14,760 nucleotides of DNA from NCBI GenBank assembly GCA_052389555.1, contig JBQTHV010000030.1, forward strand, positions 1 through 14,760. The letters are read 5' to 3'. This document shows, in pieces, positions 1 through 6,173 of this stretch. Below the pieces are notes generated by a model, which searched no databases, was not told the DNA's origin, and saw only the letters and a list, made by a program, of their open reading frames with translations. The translations under genes and the position numbers were made by a program. Each line of letters begins with the position of its first letter. Positions within the stretch are counted from its first letter, which is position 1. Source of the DNA: JABFSM01 sp052389555. Its GTDB lineage: Bacteria > Gemmatimonadota > Gemmatimonadetes > Gemmatimonadales > GWC2-71-9.

Positions 1-1
1 C

Positions 2-475
2 CCTCCGCTCCTCGTCGCCAACGTCCCCGAGGCGGTCCAGTGGAAACCTGGCCTGCGGGTTGTCTCGGATCTCCGGCCCGGCACCGGAAGCCTGGGCGGA
101 CTCTACACCGCAGTGATCGAAGCGCCCGCGCCGGTCGTATGCGTCGCGTGGGACATGCCCTTCGTCTCGGCCGAGCTGATCCGAATGCTGGCACAGGGAC
201 TGGCCGGCGCCGACGTCTGCATCCCGTCAAGCGGCGGGCGGCGGGGCCTCGAGCCCCTGTGCGCCGGGTACGGACCGGCCTGCGGGCCGGCTATGGCGAA
301 CGCGCTCGATCGGGGCGATCTTCGAGCTATCGCCTTCCACGAGGCGGTACGCGTGAAAGTCCTTTCTGACGCCGAACTCCGACCACTGGCCCGCGGCGAC
401 CCGTCCCGACTCTGGTTTAACATCAACACGGCCGAGGACCTCGCGCGAGCCAACGCGATGGCCACCGCCCCGTGA
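2..475 (+). CDS. mobA: Molybdenum cofactor guanylyltransferase MobA (5'-truncated by window edge)
   Basis: MobA transfers GMP from GTP to Mo-molybdopterin in the cytoplasm, giving the guanine dinucleotide form of the cofactor. The open frame runs in from the window edge and gives 157 residues. The family is usually about 190-200 residues, so roughly the first 40, including the N-terminal GTP-binding glycine motif, are missing here. Visible family signatures are DLRPGTGSLGGLYTA, the metal-binding WDMPF segment, EPLCAGY, and the C-terminal FNINTAEDL motif that is typical of MobA. The stop codon overlaps the GTG start of mobB as GTGA, so the two are probably translationally coupled. Other NTP-transferases such as CTP-dependent MocA are possible, but the MobB neighbour and the terminal motif favour MobA. 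Confidence 0.9.
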   Translation, partial: PPLLVANVPEAVQWKPGLRVVSDLRPGTGSLGGLYTAVIEAPAPVVCVAWDMPFVSAELIRMLAQGLAGADVCIPSSGGRRGLEPLCAGYGPACGPAMANALDRGDLRAIAFHEAVRVKVLSDAELRPLARGDPSRLWFNINTAEDLARANAMATAP

Positions 476-999
476 CCCGAATTGTCTCGGTCATTGGTCA
501 CAAGAACGCCGGCAAGACCACGCTGGTGGCGGCGCTGACGCATGAGTTCAAGCGCCAGAAACGCCGGGTGGGAACTATCAAGCATGCCTCCCACCCGGTG
601 GATCTCGATCGGCCGGGCACCGACTCGTGGCGGCTCCTCCATGAGGGAAACGCCGACGGGGTGGTCATTGCCTCGCCCCAACTCCGAGTGGCCATCGAGC
701 GCCGCCCCGACGAAGCCGGCCCGGAGGAGCTGGCCCGCCGTTATTTCGCCGACATGGACTTGGTGATCGTGGAGGGATTCAAGCGGGCCCCGATTCCCAA
801 GATCGAAGTCTTCCGGACCGGGATTGCACCCAGGCCGCTCTTCGATCCCCATGCCGAGAACGCCGACGAGTGGATCGCGATCATGACGGACGATCTCAAG
901 TACACGGCCCCCTGCCGGGTGCTCCACTTCTCGGATACGATGTGGCTCACGCTGCTCACCGTCCTGATCACGGAGCACGCCAAGCAGCTTCTCCCGTGA
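472..999 (+). CDS. mobB: Molybdopterin-guanine dinucleotide biosynthesis adaptor MobB
   Basis: This is a 175-residue GTP-binding protein that assists MobA in cofactor nucleotide attachment; it is an accessory factor and not strictly essential in known systems. The N-terminus has a Walker A loop, GHKNAGKTT, at residues 9-17, followed by GTIKHA, the GTDSWR segment, the Walker-B-like LVIVEGFK, and KIEVFR. All are characteristic of MobB (P-loop NTPase). The length is normal for the family. The GTG start is inside the GTGA overlap with mobA, and the stop again overlaps the GTG start of moeA, so the three genes form one tightly coupled operon. Confidence 0.93.
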   Translation: MTRIVSVIGHKNAGKTTLVAALTHEFKRQKRRVGTIKHASHPVDLDRPGTDSWRLLHEGNADGVVIASPQLRVAIERRPDEAGPEELARRYFADMDLVIVEGFKRAPIPKIEVFRTGIAPRPLFDPHAENADEWIAIMTDDLKYTAPCRVLHFSDTMWLTLLTVLITEHAKQLLP

Positions 1000-2396
1000 C
1001 CGCCCCGCTCACGCCAGCCGAGGCGGCCCGCCGGATTCTCGCCGAGGTCCGGGTCCAGCCGCCGCTGCGCCTGCCGCTCGACGACGCCCTGGGCGCGGTG
1101 CTCGCCGAGCCGGTCACCTGTCCCATCGACATCCCCGCGTGGACCAATTCGGCGATGGATGGTTTCGCCGCTCGGGCCGAGGACGTGCGCGGAGCGAGCC
1201 TGCCTAACCCGCGAGTCCTGCGGGTGGTGGAAACCATCCCGGCCGGCAGGTTCCCCACCAGGGCGATCGGTCCCGGGGAATGTGCCCGGATCTTCACCGG
1301 CGCGCCCCTGCCCGAGGGGGCCGACTCGGTCATCAGGCAGGAAGACACCGACCTGGGGGCCAGGGGCCAGGGGCCCGGGGCCCGGGGCCGAGCCGCCGAG
1401 CCACCCGGGGAAGGGCGGGGCGATTGGGTCGTCTCGATCTCCAACGACCGCGACTGCGGGGTCAATATCCGGCGAGCGGGAGAGGACATGCACAAGGGAG
1501 AAGTGGTACTCCCGGCGGGTACCGAGCTCGGTCCGGCCCAGCTCGGCGTGCTCGCATCGATCGCCGTCGCCCAGCCTGTGGTCTTCCGGCGGCCGCGGGT
1601 GGCCATCCTCGGCAGCGGCGACGAAATCGTGGACTTGGATCGCCCCGAGGAGATCCTATCCGGCCGCAAAGTCGCGAGCTCCAACACCCACACCTTGCTG
1701 GCCCTGATCCGCCAGGCCGGCGGCATCCCGGTAAATCTGGGCATCGCGACCGACACGCCGGAGAGCCTGCGCGACCACCTAACCCGCGCCGCGGGCTGCG
1801 ACCTGCTGGTGACCACGGCGGGGATCAGCGTCGGCGAGCACGACTACCTCCGGAGTGTGCTGGCGGAGTTGGGAGCCGAGCTACGGTTCTGGAAGCTCAG
1901 GATGCGGCCCGGCGCCCCGGTGGGATTCGGCCTGCTCGGAGAGACGCCCTGGATCGGCCTGCCCGGGAATCCGGTGAGCACCATGGTGACCTTCGAGCTG
2001 TTCGTGCGCCCGGCAATCCGGAGAATGATGGGCCACCGGCTCCCGTTCCGCCGAACGATACCCGTGCGGGTTATGGAACCGATCCGTCTGGGGCCGAAAC
2101 TCCAGCATTTCCTTCGAGCGGTGGTTACCGAAACGGGCGGCTCCTCGGCTGGACGGCTGGACGGCTCGGCCCTCGGCGCTCGGCACTCGGCTAGGGGCCC
2201 CTGGCCCCCGGCCCCTGGCCCCTGGCCCCTCGAGGCTCGGCTCACCGGTCCCCAAGGCTCCGGCATCCTCACCTCGATGGTCAGGGCAAACGCGCTCCTG
2301 GTGATCCCGGAGGGCCAGCATGAGACGCCGCCGGCCGCAGAAGCCAGCGCGATTCTCCTGGACGATCTCCACCACGTGGCCGAGCCTCCCTGGTAG
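996..2396 (+). CDS. moeA: Molybdopterin molybdenumtransferase MoeA with two repeat-encoded insertions
   Basis: MoeA inserts molybdate into adenylylated molybdopterin. The GTG start at 996 overlaps the mobB stop (GTGA) and gives 466 residues, longer than the usual 400-410. Conserved features are NSAMDGFA (with Asp55), IFTGAPLPEGADSVIRQED, the AILGSGDE start of the MoCF-binding domain, TTAGISVGEHDYL, GLPGNPVSTMVTFE and a domain IV segment LTGPQGSG. The extra length is explained by two low-complexity segments. Residues about 121-136 come from a heptamer/octamer array at 1356-1402, between RQEDTD and WVVSIS. Residues about 384-412 come from an array at 2147-2231, inside domain IV between VVTETGG and EARLTGPQG. 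Both leave the frame intact and fall between conserved blocks, so the protein is probably functional. A single MoeA domain set is present; no PBP-type fusion is seen. Confidence 0.94.
   Translation: MTAPLTPAEAARRILAEVRVQPPLRLPLDDALGAVLAEPVTCPIDIPAWTNSAMDGFAARAEDVRGASLPNPRVLRVVETIPAGRFPTRAIGPGECARIFTGAPLPEGADSVIRQEDTDLGARGQGPGARGRAAEPPGEGRGDWVVSISNDRDCGVNIRRAGEDMHKGEVVLPAGTELGPAQLGVLASIAVAQPVVFRRPRVAILGSGDEIVDLDRPEEILSGRKVASSNTHTLLALIRQAGGIPVNLGIATDTPESLRDHLTRAAGCDLLVTTAGISVGEHDYLRSVLAELGAELRFWKLRMRPGAPVGFGLLGETPWIGLPGNPVSTMVTFELFVRPAIRRMMGHRLPFRRTIPVRVMEPIRLGPKLQHFLRAVVTETGGSSAGRLDGSALGARHSARGPWPPAPGPWPLEARLTGPQGSGILTSMVRANALLVIPEGQHETPPAAEASAILLDDLHHVAEPPW
1356..1402. repeat. In-frame array R1 inside moeA: five GGGGCCN heptamers plus two octamers
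   Basis: Five contiguous 7-bp units (GGGGCCA twice, GGGGCCC twice, GGGGCCG) occupy 1356-1390. Two 8-bp units GCCGAGCC (GGCTCGGC on the other strand) follow at 1387-1402. The array is translated into a Gly/Arg/Pro-rich stretch of MoeA with no counterpart in the family as I know it. A change of one unit would shift the frame. The same octamer recurs in arrays at 4301 and 14401. Confidence 0.9.
2147..2231. repeat. In-frame composite array R2 inside moeA domain IV
   Basis: Three blocks follow each other. The first is octamers GGCTGGAC, GGCTGGAC, GGCTCGGC at 2147-2170. The second is four CTCGGCN heptamers (N = C, G, A, T) at 2165-2192. After AGGG come five heptamers GCCCCTG, GCCCCCG, GCCCCTG, GCCCCTG, GCCCCTC at 2197-2231. 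The last block is the reverse complement of the heptamer type seen at 1356, so the two moeA arrays are partly complementary. All of it is translated as a Gly/Ala/Pro/Trp-rich insertion. Confidence 0.92.
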
Positions 2397-2433
2397 CGGG
2401 CATCCCGGCAAGTCCAAGGGAAGAGCCTTGGCC

Positions 2434-3432
2434 ATGGCGACCTTTCGAGCGATGGTGCTGCGCGCCCCGCGAACAGCGCTGGAACCGGCAGAATTCTCGA
2501 TTCCTGACCCCGGTCCCAACCAGGTGCTGGTCAAGGTTGCCGCTTGCGCGGTCTGCCGGACCGATCTTCACGTCATCGATGGCGAACTCCAGAATCCGAA
2601 GCTGCCCCTGGTCCCTGGACATGAGATCGTCGGCACCATCGAGGCCACGGGCGTGGACGTGGGGCCCAACCGGATCGGCGAGCGGGTCGGCATTCCCTGG
2701 CTCGGCTGGACCTGCGGAACCTGCGAGTGGTGTGCGAACGGGCAGGAGAATCTCTGCCCCCGCGCGCGCTTCACGGGTTACCAGATCGATGGTGGCTATG
2801 CCGAATACACGGTGGCGGACGCGCGCTATTGTTTCCTGCTGTCGCCCGCTCTCGACCCGGGCGTGCAGGCACCCCTGCTCTGTGCCGGGCTCATCGGTTA
2901 TCGCGCCTACCGCGCCGCCGGCACGCGCTCGGGAGACCGGCTGGGCCTCTACGGATTCGGCGCGGCGGCGCACCTGATCGCCCAGATTGCCATCGCCGAG
3001 GGCCGGACACTCCATGCCTTCACGCGGCCGGGTGACCTCGAGACGCAGGAATTCGCGCGCGGGTTAGGATGCGTCTGGGCTGGTTCGTCGGATGAGGTTC
3101 CGCCCGAGCCGCTGCATGCCGCCATCATCTTCGCTCCGGTCGGCGCTCTGGTCCCGGCAGCATTGCGGGCAACCCGGCCCGGTGGGACCGTCGTGTGCGC
3201 GGGAATCCACATGAGCGACGTCCCCGCGTTCCCGTACGAGCTGCTCTGGAAGGAGCGGGTGGTACGCTCGGTGGCCAACCTAACCCGGCAGGATGGGGCC
3301 GAGTTCTTGAGCCTGGCGGCCCGGCTGGGACTCCGGCCGACGGTGCGGACCTACCCGCTCGCGGAGGCCAACCGCACCCTGGAGGACCTCCGAGCCGGTC
3401 AGCTCCAGGGCGCAGCGGTCCTGATTCCCTGA
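2434..3432 (+). CDS. Zinc-dependent alcohol dehydrogenase, AdhA-like
   Basis: This is a cytoplasmic medium-chain NAD(P)-dependent dehydrogenase of 332 residues. The catalytic-zinc cysteine lies in CAVCRTDLHVIDGEL and the histidine in GHEIVG. The four structural-zinc cysteines lie in CGTCEWCANGQENLC. The Rossmann turn is GLYGFGAAAHL, which resembles the AdhA-like subfamily of zinc-binding alcohol dehydrogenases. I chose the ATG at 2434 because AAGGGAAGAG lies a suitable distance upstream and the following sequence begins the GroES-like domain; ATG 2452 is an alternative. It is 37 bp after moeA on the same strand and probably cotranscribed, although no functional link to molybdenum is evident. 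Substrate is unknown. It meets the truncated haemoglobin gene tail to tail, 4 bp apart, with no obvious terminator. Confidence 0.9.
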   Translation: MATFRAMVLRAPRTALEPAEFSIPDPGPNQVLVKVAACAVCRTDLHVIDGELQNPKLPLVPGHEIVGTIEATGVDVGPNRIGERVGIPWLGWTCGTCEWCANGQENLCPRARFTGYQIDGGYAEYTVADARYCFLLSPALDPGVQAPLLCAGLIGYRAYRAAGTRSGDRLGLYGFGAAAHLIAQIAIAEGRTLHAFTRPGDLETQEFARGLGCVWAGSSDEVPPEPLHAAIIFAPVGALVPAALRATRPGGTVVCAGIHMSDVPAFPYELLWKERVVRSVANLTRQDGAEFLSLAARLGLRPTVRTYPLAEANRTLEDLRAGQLQGAAVLIP

Positions 3433-3436
3433 GACC

Positions 3437-3976
3437 CTATCGGATGGGCGGCGCGGGGGCGAAGTTGGCCGGAAGCGGAGTGCCGGTCGCCTGGCTCTGC
3501 ACCTCGACGATGTCGGCCTTCATGGTGCCTAGCGCTCCCAGGAGCTCGTCCTTCTCTCGCTGCGGAACGTTGAAGGCATCCAGCGTGGCGACCAGGTCTT
3601 CCACCAGCGCGTTGAACTCGCCTTCGGTGACTCCCATGTTCCGGTGCGCCTCTTTCATGGAGCGGCCGGTGTAGCTGCAGGGCCCTCCCGAGACCATGCA
3701 GATCTGATCGACCAGCATGGTCTTAACGCGGCCGATGTCGCTCCTGGCGAACTTCTTGTTGATGCGGTCGTCCGCCGCGACCCGGGCTACGAAAGAGTCC
3801 ACCACCGACGCAATGGCGTCCCGGCCGCCGAGCCGGTCGTAGAGGCTCCGGCTGGCCATGGCATCGGCCGCTGCGGCCGCCGTCGTGTCCTGGGCGGGCT
3901 GCTCCCCTCGTCGGCATGAGCCCAGCACGATCAAGCCAGCGGCGAAACCGATCGCAACCCGCACGAATCTGCGCAT
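3437..3976 (-). CDS. Lipoprotein group I truncated haemoglobin
   Basis: The 179-residue product starts with MRRF, a hydrophobic stretch and a lipobox IVLGSC (Cys21), so it should be exported and lipid-anchored. An Ala-rich linker of about 20 residues follows. Residues about 44-160 match group I truncated haemoglobin: SLYDRLGGRDAI, a pre-F segment, KEAHRNMGVTEGEF with the probable proximal haem ligand His111, then the C-terminal helix. Truncated haemoglobins bind O2 or NO; a membrane-anchored, extracytoplasmic form suggests NO/O2 handling or redox sensing at the envelope, which is inference. The ATG start has GGGAG seven bases upstream. The upstream neighbour on the same strand is the TerB/DUF697 gene, 78 bp away, so the two could share a transcript. 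Confidence 0.9.
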   Translation of the reverse strand: MRRFVRVAIGFAAGLIVLGSCRRGEQPAQDTTAAAAADAMASRSLYDRLGGRDAIASVVDSFVARVAADDRINKKFARSDIGRVKTMLVDQICMVSGGPCSYTGRSMKEAHRNMGVTEGEFNALVEDLVATLDAFNVPQREKDELLGALGTMKADIVEVQSQATGTPLPANFAPAPPIR

Positions 3977-4037
3977 GTCCGGACTCCCGCAAGAAACCAG
4001 GCCGTATGATCGCCTTCTCCCCCCGGCTTGTAAAGGA

Positions 4038-4053
4038 GGGGACTCGGGGACTC
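4038..4053. repeat. Short octamer duplication GGGGACTC x2 in the 78-bp intergenic gap
   Basis: Two tandem GGGGACTC units lie just 3' of the TerB/DUF697 stop codon. The unit resembles the CTCGGGA variant found in the arrays at 5020 and 9387, so it may be a remnant or seed of the same repeat family. The rest of the gap (3977-4037) holds only the haemoglobin ribosome binding site and a C/G-rich run with no convincing terminator. Confidence 0.55.
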
Positions 4054-4054
4054 G

Positions 4055-5011
4055 TTACCCCCCCTTGATCGAGGTCAGCAGGCGGCCCAGGTCGATGCGT
4101 TGGGCCAGCTCCTGCATCTCCGTCCGCGCAGCCGGGACCAGCGCCCCGGCCTCGCTACGGAGCCGCTCGAAGAGGGCCAGCAGATCGGCCCGGCTCAACC
4201 GGCGCCCTTGCTCGTAGTACTGTTTGGCAGCGTGCCCGAGCGCATATGTAGTCACGAACCCAAGCCCCGCTCCAGCGACCGCTCCCACCAGGCCGCCACC
4301 GAGCCGCCGAGCCGCCGAGCCGCCGAGCAACCTTCGAACCGCCCCGTCGAGAAGCTGGGCCGCGGTCCCGATCCCCATTGCCCCCAGGAGATCCTTCACC
4401 TGGTCCGCGTCGAGCTTCTGCCCGTAATCGGCACCGATGCGATACACGAGTCGCATCTGGATCGGAATGATGGCGAGGGTCGCCAGGGTCTGCGGCAGGA
4501 GCTCCAGCGCCCCCGTGAGCAAGGCCTGCTGCCGGATCATGTGATCCAGCGCGGCGTCGTGGGAGACCGCCGGTATTCCAGCCTGGGAGGGACGGGCCCC
4601 TTCGGCACCGGAACGGGGACCACTATCGGGAATCGGACCGGCGAGGGGTGCCTGGGCGATCGAGCGGGCCTCGTCTTCGGTCGGCTTCGTCTCAGTCGGG
4701 ACCGCGAGCCGGTCCCGCAGTCGCTCCAGAAACGCGCGCTCGCTCGGATTGGCCTCGCCATCGGCATAGACCACCGTTACCGCCAGCTCATAGGCCAGCC
4801 GGCGCGCTTCTTGGGACGAGAGCCCGGCCGCGGCCTGCTCGAGGTTCAGCCGGCCGCTCTGGACTCGAGCGCTCAGCCCTGCCGGGTCCGCTCCCCCGAA
4901 ACGGGCTACCAGTCTGGCAAGCTCTTCCTGCTCGGTGGGAGGCCGCCGGCCGTCGGCCAGGGCGGCCATGAGGCAGATGGCAAGAATTGGCTCGCGGTCG
5001 GTATCGTGCAT
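4055..5011 (-). CDS. TerB-like / DUF697 domain protein
   Basis: The 318-residue product has two parts. Residues about 1-105 are alpha-helical and acidic, with AICLMAALADG and ELAVTVVYADGEANPSE: two copies of the (A/D)DG-type motif typical of TerB/DjlA-like domains (tellurite-resistance family, metal-linked). After a Pro/Ser-rich linker, residues about 155-290 match DUF697 (as in YcjF and some GTPase-linked proteins): LVYRIGADYGQKLD, then a glycine-rich hydrophobic segment GAVAGAGLGFVTTYALGHAAKQYYEQG that could insert in the membrane. Function is unknown. An octamer repeat (4301-4328) encodes residues about 228-237, just before the hydrophobic segment. No Shine-Dalgarno is visible because a heptamer array begins two bases upstream of the ATG. 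Confidence 0.75.
   Translation of the reverse strand: MHDTDREPILAICLMAALADGRRPPTEQEELARLVARFGGADPAGLSARVQSGRLNLEQAAAGLSSQEARRLAYELAVTVVYADGEANPSERAFLERLRDRLAVPTETKPTEDEARSIAQAPLAGPIPDSGPRSGAEGARPSQAGIPAVSHDAALDHMIRQQALLTGALELLPQTLATLAIIPIQMRLVYRIGADYGQKLDADQVKDLLGAMGIGTAAQLLDGAVRRLLGGSAARRLGGGLVGAVAGAGLGFVTTYALGHAAKQYYEQGRRLSRADLLALFERLRSEAGALVPAARTEMQELAQRIDLGRLLTSIKGG
4301..4328. repeat. In-frame octamer array R3 inside the TerB/DUF697 gene
   Basis: Three and a half perfect GAGCCGCC units, which on the coding (minus) strand are rotations of GGCTCGGC. They encode a GSAARRLGG-type stretch in the DUF697 region. The same octamer is found in moeA (1387-1402) and in the serpin signal peptide (14417-14424). 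Confidence 0.88.
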
Positions 5012-5012
5012 G

Positions 5013-5112
5013 CTCGTGGCTCGGGACTCGGCTCTCGTTGCTCGGCGCTCGGCTCTCGGCAGAAGGGGCTACCATCGACCAGACGAGTGCCGAGTGCCGA
5101 GTGCCGAGTGCC
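5013..5112. repeat. Inverted heptamer arrays R4 between the TerB/DUF697 start and the riboswitch promoter
   Basis: The left arm, 5013-5061, is seven consecutive in-phase heptamers starting CTCG (CTCGTGG, CTCGGGA, CTCGGCT, CTCGTTG, CTCGGCG, CTCGGCT, CTCGGCA). A 23-bp spacer follows. The right arm, 5085-5112, is four perfect GAGTGCC units, the reverse complement of CTCGGCA. The arms could pair imperfectly over about 28 bp, giving a large stem-loop in DNA or RNA. The left arm abuts the ATG (5009-5011) of the minus-strand gene, and the right arm ends 2 bp before the -35 box of the plus-strand promoter. Confidence 0.93.
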
Positions 5113-5114
5113 AA

Positions 5115-5144
5115 TTTACCATTCTCCCACGAGCCTGCTATCTT
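5115..5144 (+). promoter_or_regulatory. Putative sigma-70-type promoter for the riboswitch-htpX-terC transcript
   Basis: A -35-like TTTACC (5115-5120) and a -10-like TATCTT (5139-5144) are separated by 18 bp in a locally AT-richer stretch. An overlapping TATAGT (5144-5149) is an alternative -10. Transcription would start near 5151, right at the 5' edge of the aptamer, which supports the call. No other promoter in the window is as well placed. Confidence 0.5.
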
Positions 5145-5152
5145 ATAGTCCA

Positions 5153-5266
5153 GAAGGGGAGTAGCTCATCCGCCCCTCGGGGCGGACCGCGGAATCGTCA
5201 ACACTGCCGGCGTGACCGGCCCGGTTCCCGGGGCTGCGATTCGCTTCGCATCAGAGCGAGACCTTC
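5153..5266 (+). promoter_or_regulatory. yybP-ykoY (Mn2+) riboswitch aptamer
   Basis: The conserved 5' block AAGGGGAGTAGCTC begins at 5154 and the conserved 3' block GCGAGACCTTC ends at 5266. GAAGG (5153-5157) and CCTTC (5262-5266) close the P1 helix. In between are a perfect hairpin CCGCCC-CTCG-GGGCGG (5170-5185) and a second hairpin GCCGG-CGTGA-CCGGC (5206-5220) after CGTCAACACT. This layout is that of the yybP-ykoY class, which binds Mn2+ and commonly controls TerC/Alx-type and P-type cation transporters. A terC-family gene is in fact the second gene downstream. The recognition is from memory of the consensus; a covariance search was not run. Confidence 0.88.
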
Positions 5267-5325
5267 GTCGGCCGTCTCCACGCTTGGGAGGCGGCGGCGA
5301 GGGCTCGCTCTTCGTTTAGGGAGGA
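5253..5325 (+). promoter_or_regulatory. Putative riboswitch expression platform
   Basis: AGAGCGAG (5253-5260), which includes the conserved 3' aptamer strand, is perfectly complementary over 8 bp to CTCGCTCT (5304-5311). That gives a mutually exclusive alternative fold. Between them, CCGTCTCC (5272-5279) can pair with GGAGGCGG (5287-5294), with one G-U pair and a 7-nt loop. No U-run follows either hairpin, so control of translation is more likely than termination. The htpX Shine-Dalgarno AGGGAGGA (5318-5325) lies just 3' of the alternative stem. Confidence 0.5.
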
Positions 5326-5330
5326 ATGGA

Positions 5331-6173
5331 ATGAGAAACAACGCCAAGACGTTCGTTCTGATGGCAGGGTTGCTGGCCCTGTTTCTGGGGTTGGGCCAGG
5401 CGCTCGGCGGGAGCCAGGGGATGATGACGGCGCTCCTGATCGGCGGGCTGTTCAACTTCGGGATGTACTACTTCTCGGACAAGCTGGTGCTCAAGATGTA
5501 CGGCGCCCAGCTGGTGACCCGGGAGGAAGCGCCCGCACTGTATGACATGGTGGACCGCCTCCGGCAGCGCGCCGGTCTGCCCATGCCAAAGGTGGCGATC
5601 GCACGGCAGGAACAGCCCAACGCTTTTGCGACGGGACGTAACCCGCACCACGCCGTGGTCGCGGTGACCGCGGGGCTGCTGGAGCGATTCCCCCAGGACG
5701 AGATCGAAGGTGTCCTCGCGCACGAGCTGGCGCACATCAAGAACCGCGACATGCTCATCATGACGGTCGCGGCCGGGCTGGCGGCGGCGATCGGCTTCCT
5801 GCCGCGGCTGATCTTGTTCGGGGGCGACCGGGACGAGCACCCTAACCCGGCGATCGGCATCGCCCTCATGCTACTGGCCCCGATCGGCGCGATGATCATC
5901 CAGATGGCCGTATCGCGCCGGCGGGAATTCGAGGCCGACCGGGTAGGCGCTGAGATCGCGGGCCAGCCGGTGCCGCTGGCCAACGCGCTCCGGCGGCTCG
6001 ATGCGTTTGCCCATCGGATCCCGATGGACGTCGTGCCCGCGGCGGCGCCCCTGGCGCAAGTCAATCCGCTGGCGGCGCACGGAGGCGGACTGGTATCGTT
6101 GTTCAGCACACACCCGCCCATCGAGCAGCGGGTCGCGGCACTGCTCGCCCTGGCCGGCACCGAAGCCCGCTGA
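5331..6173 (+). CDS. htpX: M48-family membrane metalloprotease HtpX
   Basis: HtpX is a zinc endoprotease of the inner membrane that degrades damaged membrane proteins together with FtsH. The 280-residue product has N-terminal membrane helices (about 7-27 and 33-50), the zinc site HELAH at residues 131-135, and the third ligand Glu201 in EFEAD. Two hydrophobic segments lie at about 142-158 and 175-192. The C-terminal FSTHPPIEQRVAAL is typical of the family. The start at 5331 is supported by AGGGAGGA upstream; an ATG at 5326 would read only ATG-GAA-TGA. It is the first gene of the Mn2+ riboswitch transcript and ends immediately before the GTG of terC (TGAGTG). Confidence 0.95.
   Translation: MRNNAKTFVLMAGLLALFLGLGQALGGSQGMMTALLIGGLFNFGMYYFSDKLVLKMYGAQLVTREEAPALYDMVDRLRQRAGLPMPKVAIARQEQPNAFATGRNPHHAVVAVTAGLLERFPQDEIEGVLAHELAHIKNRDMLIMTVAAGLAAAIGFLPRLILFGGDRDEHPNPAIGIALMLLAPIGAMIIQMAVSRRREFEADRVGAEIAGQPVPLANALRRLDAFAHRIPMDVVPAAAPLAQVNPLAAHGGGLVSLFSTHPPIEQRVAALLALAGTEAR

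Noticed and set aside
870..995. Longer N-terminus for MoeA using an ATG at 870.
   Set aside because: This region is the 3' end of mobB in another frame; MoeA homology begins at the GTG 996 (TAPLTPAEAARRIL).
3977..4037. Intrinsic terminator in the C-rich stretch between the TerB/DUF697 and haemoglobin genes.
   Set aside because: Only a weak, widely looped stem can be drawn and there is no T-run on the transcribed strand.
5013..5112. CRISPR-like array.
   Set aside because: Units are 7 bp and contiguous with no spacers; there are no cas genes and no repeat-spacer periodicity.
5326..5334. Two-codon mini-frame ATG-GAA-TGA overlapping the htpX start, as a possible leader peptide.
   Set aside because: The Shine-Dalgarno AGGGAGGA is almost adjacent to this ATG but well spaced for 5331, so it is most simply a chance ATG.
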